NCBI GenBank assembly: GCA_964350895.1
Contig: CAYGMG010000059.1
Location: 1-21,491, forward strand
Direction: 5' to 3'
Origin: Pseudomarimonas sp964350895
Lineage (GTDB): Bacteria; Pseudomonadota; Gammaproteobacteria; Xanthomonadales; Xanthomonadaceae
DNA: 21,491 nt
Of this stretch, positions 15,589 through 21,491 are shown piece by piece (the stretch's first letter is position 1; each line of letters starts with the position of its first letter). Under the pieces are notes generated by a model that saw nothing but the letters and a program-made list of their open reading frames with translations, was not told the origin of the DNA and searched no databases. Position numbers and translations under genes: made by a program.

Positions 15589-18500
15589 TCTGCCGTCGGC
15601 TGCTTCTGGCCACGCTCGCCGCCGGTCTGGTCGCCTCGGCCGGGGCGCAGACCCTGTTCACCTACACCAACACCGAGGCCGGCGAGCAACGCATACCCTT
15701 GGGTTACCCGGTGCCGATTCCGGTGGCCTCGCTGACCCCGGTCGACGGCTTCCGCGACTACGCCAGCCTCGACGCTCGCCTGCGCCTGCTGGATGACGAT
15801 TCGGCAGATCTCGCTGGGCATGACGTCGGGCAGACTTTCAACGGCCGAACCGTGCGTGCCTATGTCGTCTCGGATGCGGACGGTGTGGATGTCGAGGGCC
15901 GTCCGGAGGCCGCCTTCTTCATCAATGCCGGCATCCACGCCCGCGAATGGGGCACGCCCGAGGTGTCGACCTATCTGGTGGAACGCATGGTGGAGGGCAG
16001 CGCTGACCAGGGACTGGTGCGCTACCTGCTCGACAACACCCGGCTGGTGATCATCCCGGTCAACAATGTCGATGGTTTCGCCCAGACCCAGCGCTTTCCG
16101 GATCAGGCGCTGCTCGGCCAGGATCCGCGATCGAGCAGCTGGCCGCGGGATGGCCGCATGCGGCGCAAGAACATGCGGGGGGTGGATGAAACCCTGCAGA
16201 CTCTGTTTGATCACCTTGGCGGCATCGATCTCAACCGCAATCATCCGCCGTTCTGGGGCACGGTCACCAATGGTGGCCAGTTGACCAATCCCAATGACCT
16301 CACCTTCCGCGGTGCCGCGGCGCATTCCGAGCCGGAGAGCCAGGCCCTGGTGCAGGCGGCCCAGTTGGCACCGGCCAGCCGCATCCGGCTCGGGGTCGAC
16401 GTACACACCTTCAGTCGCGTGTTCTTCTCCTCGAATACCGGGCGCTCGCGGCTGAACAGCATTCAGACCCGCCTGCTCTCGGTGATCAGCAACCACCACG
16501 CCAATGTCCCGACCGCGCAGGGCGGGGCGAATGGCGCCTTCTACGTGGACATCCCGGATCCGCCCAACTCCGGCATTGGCGCTGCCGCCGAGTATTTCGC
16601 CTACGAATGGCTGGTGCCCGCCTGGACGCTGGAGCTGGAGCCGCAGAACAGCGGCGCCGAGTACGGCGGCACCGGCGCCAGCCACAGCGGTTTCGTGCTT
16701 CCTGACTCGCAGGTGCGCCGAGTACGCGAGGCCTGGGCTGAAAGTTTCCTGGTCAGTTTCTACTTCATGTCCGGCGCGCCGCATCTGCGTGCGATGCGGA
16801 TAAGCGATTCGAGCACCGGCGAGCTGCTTCAGGAGCAGCGCTGGGAGCGCGATCCGGCAACCGGCAGGCGCAGCTTGATCAGCAGCACCTTGGCCGAGCC
16901 CGCGCCGGGGCAGGCGCTGAGTATCGATCTGGTGTTCAGCAAGCCGATGCGCTATCGCGACGGCAGCGGATCGGTGGCCTCGCTGCCCGGCCTGAATACG
17001 TCGAGCGCGCCGACCGTTCGCCGCATTCTCGGCGCGGGCGCCACCGAGAGCGTCGACACGCAGGGCGGAGCCTGGCTTGCTGCGTCCGGGTTTGCTCGCT
17101 ACCGCGACGACACCTATCGTTTCACCTATGTGCCAAACATCCCCGGCGAACTTCGTTTCGAAGTGGAAACCACCGACATGGTGGGCCTGGCCCTTGATGC
17201 CGACCCCGCCTCGCCGGTCGACTGGCAGGATGGCGCCTGGAGCGCCTGGGAAGATAGCGCCGGCAATCCGGGCGACAGCGGAGGCGCGGATCGGCTGACC
17301 GCTGCGCTGCGGGTGTCCGCGGCCGGCAATCCGCAGTCGGTGACCCTGCTGGACGCGGCGGCCCGGGCCGGCGAGGGCGATGCGCTCGCCCTGCTGCTGC
17401 TGCGTAGTGCCGCTCACAGCGATGGCGCGCTGCAGCTGGTCGGGCGGGTCGCTGGCTCTGACGAGGCCAGCATCACGTATGCCTCGGCTGAAAGCGGCGA
17501 GCGCCTGCTGCGTCTGCCGATTAGCGACAACGTGTTGCAAGACGGCGAGCGAAGCCTCGCCTGGGAGGTGCACGTCGCCGGCGCCACCGATGGTCCACCG
17601 CTGCTGTCGGGCAGCGTCCTGGTGCTCGACAACGATCGCGCCGGGCACGCGGTCGTGCGCAGTGCCGAGGACCCGCGAAGCGCGCTGCAAACGCTGGCGG
17701 CGAGCGGTGCCACGCAGCGTGACCTGGTGCTGGATGGAGGCCGCAGCTATCGCGGCCCGAGCAACCCGCTGACCGTTTGCCAGCAGTTCGACATGGAAGC
17801 GCCGCTGCGGGTGTACGGCAATCGTGCGCGCCTGGAGCCGGGCAGCAGCAGCTGCAGCGTAGTGGCCCTTGGCGGCAGCGGCGCCGTCGAGTTGCGCGAT
17901 CTGCAGCTCAGCGGCGAACGCGAATCCGGCGAGGTGCCCGTGCTGATCGAGGGCGATGGACAGTCGCTCAGCCTGCAGCGCACGATCCTTCGCGATGCTG
18001 GTAGCAAGGCCATCACCGGCGTCGCGACCTTGCAGCTTAGCCAGTCGGCACTGCTCGACATGCAGGTCAGCCAGCCCGGAGGCGGCGGCAACTTCGCTGC
18101 GGTCGAAGTCGCGCGCGCGGAGATCGCTACGAGCAGCCTGCTTGGCGTCGGCGGCGCGCCGGATACCCCAGGCGCCCTGCTGCAGTTCACCGATTCGCAG
18201 GAGTCAGCGCTGTCCGGCATCAGTCTCGACGGCTTTCCCTCGGCGCTGATCCGCGGTGCCAGCAGCCTGCAGGGAAGCGTCTACTACGAGGCGCCGGCCC
18301 CTGGCTTTCTGCCTCAGCCGGCCTGCCAGGGCGTGCGCAGCCTTGGTCACAACGTATTTCCGACCATCCGCTTCAGCTGCTTCGCCGCTCAGCCGAGCGA
18401 CTCCGCGCTGGGCCTCGCTCCGCCGGCGCGCAGCGGTCCGGATCTCGCGTGGCAGATGCCGCCCGCTGAACTGGTCGATGCCGGTGCGGGTTGCGATGCG

Positions 18501-19325
18501 GTGGACCAGCGCGGCGCGCCGCGGCCGCAGACTCCCACCAGCGGCGCGACGCCTCGCTGCGACATCGGTGCGGTGGAACAAGGTGTGAATCCCTGGCGCG
18601 GCTTCTGGCAGCCCGCCCGCGATGGCCATGGCATCGATCTGCAGACCGCGGGCAACGTGCTCACTTTGCTTTGGTACACCTATGCCGAGGATGGCCAGCC
18701 GACCGCCTACCTTGCTTCAGGGCCGCTAACCGGTCCGCTTTGGCGCGCCGAGCTGCTCACCGCGCGCCGAGATCCGGCCAGCGGAGCGATCAGCAATCCG
18801 GTGGTCGGCACGGTCAGCCTGCTGTTCACCTCCGATGTCGAAGCCACCCTGGGTTGGCAGTTCGGCAGTGGCCCCGCCGGCAGCGAGCTGGTTCGGGCGC
18901 TCGATTTCAGTGGCAGCGAGCCACGGGTGGAGGTCACCGGCAGCTGGTTTCCGCCAGCCGAAAGCGGCAATGGCGCCAGCATTGCCCGACGCGGCGAGGT
19001 GACGGCGATGGCGCTCTACTACTACGACGCCGCCGGCACCCTGCGCTGGGCTCTGGGTCAGGGCAGCGGTGCGGATGTCTCGGAGATCACCTTGTCCAGC
19101 TTCCGCGGCTTCTGCCCGGACTGCGACGCGGTGTCCAACCCGGTCACATCGGAGGTCGCCGGTAGTGCCCTGCTGCACTTCCGAACCCCGCAGCATCTGC
19201 GCCTGGATAGCGATATCAGCTACCCCGGCGCCGCCGGCGGCCGCTGGCAGCGCAGCGGTGCCGAGTTCATACCGCTGAGCGACCCGGTCGACAACCGCGA
19301 GGCTGCGGCTGCGGCGGGCCGATAG
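15585..19325 (+). CDS. Secreted M14 zinc carboxypeptidase with mosaic beta-rich C-terminus
   Basis: The 1246-residue protein has a signal peptide (cleavage near AGA-Q22). The M14 domain (about 50-390) has zinc ligands His118 and Glu121 in GIHAREWGTPE and His274 in VDVHTF. Asn217-Arg218 (DLNRNHP) serve substrate-carboxylate binding, and the catalytic Glu350 lies in WTLELEP; all key residues are present. After it come Ig-like and Calx-beta-like stretches (about 395-690), a parallel-beta-helix-like section (about 700-960), and a choice-of-anchor-Q motif (965-998, DQRGAPRP then CDIGAVE). Two tandem modules with a G-x-W-x-P/WYTY pattern begin at 1006 and 1119. The enzyme should trim C-terminal residues from extracellular peptides. 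GGAGGTGA at 15572-15579 is a strong ribosome site for ATG 15585, lying inside the upstream gene. Confidence 0.9.
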   Translation: MICRRLLLATLAAGLVASAGAQTLFTYTNTEAGEQRIPLGYPVPIPVASLTPVDGFRDYASLDARLRLLDDDSADLAGHDVGQTFNGRTVRAYVVSDADGVDVEGRPEAAFFINAGIHAREWGTPEVSTYLVERMVEGSADQGLVRYLLDNTRLVIIPVNNVDGFAQTQRFPDQALLGQDPRSSSWPRDGRMRRKNMRGVDETLQTLFDHLGGIDLNRNHPPFWGTVTNGGQLTNPNDLTFRGAAAHSEPESQALVQAAQLAPASRIRLGVDVHTFSRVFFSSNTGRSRLNSIQTRLLSVISNHHANVPTAQGGANGAFYVDIPDPPNSGIGAAAEYFAYEWLVPAWTLELEPQNSGAEYGGTGASHSGFVLPDSQVRRVREAWAESFLVSFYFMSGAPHLRAMRISDSSTGELLQEQRWERDPATGRRSLISSTLAEPAPGQALSIDLVFSKPMRYRDGSGSVASLPGLNTSSAPTVRRILGAGATESVDTQGGAWLAASGFARYRDDTYRFTYVPNIPGELRFEVETTDMVGLALDADPASPVDWQDGAWSAWEDSAGNPGDSGGADRLTAALRVSAAGNPQSVTLLDAAARAGEGDALALLLLRSAAHSDGALQLVGRVAGSDEASITYASAESGERLLRLPISDNVLQDGERSLAWEVHVAGATDGPPLLSGSVLVLDNDRAGHAVVRSAEDPRSALQTLAASGATQRDLVLDGGRSYRGPSNPLTVCQQFDMEAPLRVYGNRARLEPGSSSCSVVALGGSGAVELRDLQLSGERESGEVPVLIEGDGQSLSLQRTILRDAGSKAITGVATLQLSQSALLDMQVSQPGGGGNFAAVEVARAEIATSSLLGVGGAPDTPGALLQFTDSQESALSGISLDGFPSALIRGASSLQGSVYYEAPAPGFLPQPACQGVRSLGHNVFPTIRFSCFAAQPSDSALGLAPPARSGPDLAWQMPPAELVDAGAGCDAVDQRGAPRPQTPTSGATPRCDIGAVEQGVNPWRGFWQPARDGHGIDLQTAGNVLTLLWYTYAEDGQPTAYLASGPLTGPLWRAELLTARRDPASGAISNPVVGTVSLLFTSDVEATLGWQFGSGPAGSELVRALDFSGSEPRVEVTGSWFPPAESGNGASIARRGEVTAMALYYYDAAGTLRWALGQGSGADVSEITLSSFRGFCPDCDAVSNPVTSEVAGSALLHFRTPQHLRLDSDISYPGAAGGRWQRSGAEFIPLSDPVDNREAAAAAGR

Positions 19326-19401
19326 CGGCGGCTGGCTGCGGTTCGCCGAAGGCGCAATGTTCGCGATCGCAAAGGTCGGTCCCAAGGCGACGCAACATTC
19401 T

Positions 19402-19428
19402 TGCAGGAACGGGATTGCCCGCGACCGC
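19402..19428 (+). repeat. Degenerate REP-like unit
   Basis: TGCAGGAACGGG...CCCGCGACCGC follows the same plan as the two perfect units downstream: a purine-rich lead, a short hairpin (CGGG-ATTG-CCCG) and the same GCGACCGC end. The lead has diverged from GGAG to GGAA and the stem from GCGGAT to ACGGG. It is read as an older or different-subfamily copy. Confidence 0.55.
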
Positions 19429-19547
19429 AGCAATTCGCCTTGACCGCAGTTGGGGCCAGACTTACGCCGCAGCGGTGGCGGGCGAGCAAGGATGAGGGTC
19501 GGATTGGGGCGCAAACCGGAGGTTCGCGGTGCTGGTCAGCGAGCTGT

Positions 19548-19575
19548 TGTGGGAGCGGATCGTATCCGCGACCGC
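19548..19575 (+). repeat. REP-like unit, GGAG type (left arm of pair)
   Basis: The 28-base unit begins TGTGGGAGCGGATCG. It contains GGAG immediately before the hairpin GCGGAT-CGT... wherein GCGGATCGTATCCGC folds as a 6-base stem with a three-base loop. It is repeated without mismatch in inverted orientation at 19619-19646. GGAG plus hairpin is one of the two REP classes linked to RAYT transposases. Confidence 0.8.
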
Positions 19576-19618
19576 GACGCCTCGATCTGACCGCAATCAG
19601 TGGCAATCCTGTCGCGCT

Positions 19619-19646
19619 GCGGTCGCGGATACGATCCGCTCCCACA
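19619..19646 (-). repeat. REP-like unit, GGAG type (right arm of pair)
   Basis: This is the exact reverse complement of 19548-19575 over 28 bases, separated from it by 43 bases. The pair therefore forms a tail-to-tail BIME-like structure that could also fold as one long cruciform between the convergent M14 and pilH genes. Confidence 0.8.
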
Positions 19647-19726
19647 GAAAGCCGGCGCAAGGGATGGGCCTCGACGAACGGCAAATCTGCGCCAAACCTG
19701 GAGGCTCGGATCCTTGGCGTTCCCCC

Positions 19727-19753
19727 AAAAACCAAGCCCGCCTTGCGGCGGGC
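19727..19753 (-). terminator. Intrinsic terminator of pilH
   Basis: Read on the minus strand, a perfect 7-base stem GCCCGCC/GGCGGGC with loop GCAA (19736-19753) is followed by TTGG and TTTTT (19727-19731). It begins 29 bases after the pilH stop codon, as expected for a Rho-independent terminator of that gene. Confidence 0.8.
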
Positions 19754-19782
19754 CTGGTGCGCGTTGATCGAAGGTCCGCTGC

Positions 19783-20148
19783 CTACTCCGGCAGCAGTTC
19801 CTTGACCAGCTTGACCAGGGCAGCCTCATTGACCGGCTTGGTCAGGTAGGCCTTGGCACCCTGGCGCATGCCCCACACCTTGTCGGTTTCCTGATCCTTG
19901 GTGGTAACCAGGATGATCGGGATATGCGAGGTGCTGGGCTCCTTGGAAATGGAACGGGTTGCCTGGAAGCCATTGAGGTTCGGCATCACCACGTCCATGA
20001 GGATCAGGTCGGGAATCTCGCGCTTGGCGACTTCCACCCCCTGCTGGCCGTCCTCGGCCGTCAGGATGTCGTGACCCAGCTTCTCGACGATGCGTCGCAT
20101 GCCCATCAGCTGCGACGGTGAATCGTCGACGATCAGAACTCGTGCCAT
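19783..20148 (-). CDS. pilH: Twitching-motility response regulator PilH
   Basis: The 121-residue protein is a single CheY-like receiver. It starts MARVLIVDDSPSQ (acidic pair Asp8, Asp9), with phosphoacceptor Asp52 in LMDVVMPNLNGFQATR, Thr82 and Thr83 in VTTKDQETDKVWG, and Lys104 in YLTKPV. The stretch LNGFQATR...VTTKDQETDKVWGMRQGA is the signature of PilH from the Pil-Chp chemosensory system of Pseudomonas, which governs type IV pilus retraction. GGGGAGA just upstream supports ATG 20148 over a longer in-frame start at 20187. No pilG, pilI, pilJ or chpA lies beside it; in this window it is a single transcription unit with its own terminator. Confidence 0.93.
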   Translation of the reverse strand: MARVLIVDDSPSQLMGMRRIVEKLGHDILTAEDGQQGVEVAKREIPDLILMDVVMPNLNGFQATRSISKEPSTSHIPIILVTTKDQETDKVWGMRQGAKAYLTKPVNEAALVKLVKELLPE

Positions 20149-20193
20149 GAGGTCTCCCCGGGTAGTCCATGCCGCGGGTGCGGCCAAAGCGCG

Positions 20194-20199
20194 ATGATA
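20194..20199 (-). promoter_or_regulatory. Possible -10 element of pilH
   Basis: On the minus strand the hexamer reads TATCAT (5 of 6 to consensus), the same -10 as in front of the cyclase gene. Transcription would start near 20187, about 39 bases before ATG 20148. The -35 position is poor, so the call rests on the -10 and its placement. Confidence 0.35.
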
Positions 20200-20265
20200 C
20201 CGTCAACCGAGCGCCCCAAACAGGCCGGCGGTTCCCGGTAAGCCAGCCTCCCGTCGAGTTTCGTC

Positions 20266-21270
20266 TCAGCCATCGATGCGAACCAGGGTGCGGCCAAAGG
20301 AACCGCCGGCCAGCATGCCCTCGAAAACTCCGGAGAGACCGTCCAGATCGACTTCTCGGGTGCGGATGCGATCGAGGTGGGCTGGCTTCCAAGGGCCGGC
20401 CAGGCGCTGCCAGACTGCATCGCGGATATCGCGAGCGGTGCCCGACGAGGCGATGCCGAGTAGGGAAACACCGCGGATGATGAAGGGCATGACCGTGGTC
20501 GCCAGCGCATGGCCTCCGGCCAGCCCGCAGCTGGCGATATTGCCGTAGGGCTGGATGACCCGGGTCAGCCCGGCCAGCATCTCATCGCCGACATTGTCGA
20601 TGGCGCCGGCCCAGCTGGCCTTCTCCAGCGGGTTCTGGCCCCAGTGCAGGTCCTTGCGCGAGATCACCTGCCCGGCGCCGATGCCGGTGAGAAAGTCCAG
20701 CTGCTCGAACTTGCCGGTGATCGCGTGTGCCTCGTAGCCGGCGCGGCTGAGAACATCCAGCGCCAGCATGCCGACTCCGCCGCTGGCGCCGGTCACGACC
20801 ACCGGGCCCATGTCCGGGGTCTGGCCGTTCTGCTCCATGCGATACAGGGCCAGCGCCGCGGTAAAGCCTGCGGTACCGATCACCATGCTTTCCTCAAGAG
20901 ATAGCCCGGCGGGCAAGGGGATGGTCCACTTCGCCTCCAGCCGCGCGTATTCGGCAAAGCCGCCGTCGCGGGTCTCGGACAGGCCCGAGCCGGTGCACAG
21001 CACCGCATCACCCTCCTTGAATGCCGGGTCGCTGGAAGCCACCACGTGGCCGGCGACGTCGATGCCGCCATTGAGCGGAAACCGGCGCAGGATGCGCCCC
21101 TTGCCAGTGCCTGCCAGGGCGTCCTTGTAGTTCACCGAAGAGAACGCCGACTTGATCACCACCTCACCCGGCGACAAGGCATCGAGTTTCATCGACTCGA
21201 TGCCGGCGCGGTAGTCATCGCGTCCGGAGGAGTGGATGCGGAAGGCGCGGAAAGTGTCGGGCAGCGGCAT
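20266..21270 (-). CDS. acuI: AcuI/YhdH-family NADPH acrylyl-CoA reductase
   Basis: The 334-residue protein belongs to the zinc-free medium-chain dehydrogenase/reductase superfamily. It has the hallmark SSVNYKDALAGTGKGRI (44-60) with GGIDVAG (68-74), characteristic of the YhdH/YhfP/AcuI branch. The nucleotide-binding motif VVVTGASGGVG ends at 167, and the C-terminal part contains GLAGG and PFIIRGVSLLGI, also typical. AcuI reduces acryloyl-CoA to propionyl-CoA with NADPH, removing a toxic electrophile formed from acrylate or 3-hydroxypropionate; some relatives are named quinone oxidoreductases. AAGGAG at 21277-21282 (minus strand) fixes the start at 21270. Length and motifs are normal. The reaction is inferred from family membership. 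Confidence 0.88.
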   Translation of the reverse strand: MPLPDTFRAFRIHSSGRDDYRAGIESMKLDALSPGEVVIKSAFSSVNYKDALAGTGKGRILRRFPLNGGIDVAGHVVASSDPAFKEGDAVLCTGSGLSETRDGGFAEYARLEAKWTIPLPAGLSLEESMVIGTAGFTAALALYRMEQNGQTPDMGPVVVTGASGGVGMLALDVLSRAGYEAHAITGKFEQLDFLTGIGAGQVISRKDLHWGQNPLEKASWAGAIDNVGDEMLAGLTRVIQPYGNIASCGLAGGHALATTVMPFIIRGVSLLGIASSGTARDIRDAVWQRLAGPWKPAHLDRIRTREVDLDGLSGVFEGMLAGGSFGRTLVRIDG

Positions 21271-21299
21271 CGAGAGCTCCTTGATGGCGGAAGGCGCTC

Positions 21300-21327
21300 A
21301 GGATACCAAGTCAGCGCGATGGGTCCG
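21300..21327 (-). promoter_or_regulatory. Possible promoter of acuI
   Basis: On the minus strand, TATCCT (21300-21305, 4 of 6 to -10) follows CGGACC (21322-21327, 3 of 6 to -35) with a 16-base spacer. This would give a leader of about 22 bases carrying the AAGGAG ribosome site. Confidence 0.3.
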
Positions 21328-21381
21328 GCGATCGGCAGCGGGCGCAGGGCAGCCGCCGCCCGGTGCGGAAGGGTGGATTCG

Positions 21382-21476
21382 GGTGCAAATTTGCCGTTCG
21401 CGCAGCGAACTCAAATGCGCTCTTCTCGCATTGCTGGCGGCGGTTTTTCTGCGAAGCAAGATCAGGATCAAGGTCA
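21382..21476. other. Small hairpins and short repeats at the right edge
   Basis: GTTCGC-GCA-GCGAAC (21396-21410) and AATGCG-N7-CGCATT (21414-21432) are perfect short hairpins with no T-tract. A 17-base segment at 21382-21398 matches the inverted segment at 19677-19693 at 15 of 17 positions. AGATCA, GGATCA and AGGTCA follow one another at 21459-21476, a degenerate hexamer run. No gene is visible between 21271 and the window end. Confidence 0.4.
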
Positions 21477-21491
21477 ACAGCGTTTCGAACC

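Larger units (their letters stand above)
19326..19782. other. Repeat-rich intergenic region between convergent genes
   Basis: These 457 bases separate the M14 gene from the oppositely directed pilH. They hold three REP-like units, an imperfect direct repeat flanking the REP pair (19509-19526 and 19689-19708), and the pilH terminator. No credible coding frame was found: the open frames present run through the repeats and lack ribosome sites. Confidence 0.7.

Noticed and set aside
19548..19646. CRISPR or IS terminal inverted repeats
   Set aside because: Only two full units in inverted, not direct, orientation; the 43 bases between hold no transposase and no target duplication is seen.

Overview
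The window is about 21.5 kb of GC-rich, densely coding bacterial DNA. It carries PilH, a glutaryl-CoA dehydrogenase, a Lys/Arg-poor secreted-protein style with 'choice-of-anchor Q' and G-x-W-x-P/WYTY-type beta modules, and REP-like hairpins preceded by GTAG or GGAG. Together these point to a gammaproteobacterium, most likely of the Lysobacterales (Xanthomonadales) and relatives. This is an inference from gene content and repeat style; no 16S or tRNA is present to confirm it. No IS element, integrase, tRNA, rRNA or CRISPR array was seen.

Layout. (1) 1-628, minus strand: a small membrane-associated DUF6116-like protein translationally coupled to a TatD-family hydrolase that runs off the left edge. 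(2) 753-3783, plus strand: a glycine-zipper lipoprotein, glutaryl-CoA dehydrogenase, and, overlapping it by one base, a secreted TIM-barrel protein of unknown substrate. (3) 3872-6136: a single-chain E1 alpha/beta 2-oxoacid dehydrogenase without E2/E3 neighbours; its stop codon lies inside a REP-like GTAG hairpin. (4) 6290-7189: a class III nucleotidyl cyclase fused to an FHA domain, behind a promoter that suggests a leaderless mRNA. (5) 7531-14414: the most interesting block, three genes coding for a transglutaminase/DUF2126 fusion, a circularly permuted ATP-grasp/alpha-E fusion, and a second transglutaminase-like protein. This matches a widespread but biochemically uncharacterised amidoligase cluster predicted by comparative genomics to make or attach peptides. 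(6) 14539-19325: a secreted helical protein coupled by an ATGA overlap to a 1246-residue secreted M14 zinc carboxypeptidase with a long mosaic beta-rich C-terminus. (7) 19326-19782: a repeat-rich intergenic stretch with three GGAG-type REP-like units and an intrinsic terminator. (8) 19783-21270, minus strand: pilH, standing apart from the other chemosensory pil genes, and an AcuI/YhdH-type acrylyl-CoA reductase.

Working together: glutaryl-CoA dehydrogenase and the E1 protein could both serve amino-acid catabolism (the 2-oxoadipate to glutaryl-CoA to crotonyl-CoA route is possible but unproven). The three genes of the amidoligase block very probably act as one cytoplasmic system: two ATP-dependent ligase-like folds for amide-bond formation and two transglutaminase-fold enzymes for cleavage or transfer. 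The secreted M14 protein directly downstream is exported, so a link with the cytoplasmic cluster is only a possibility.
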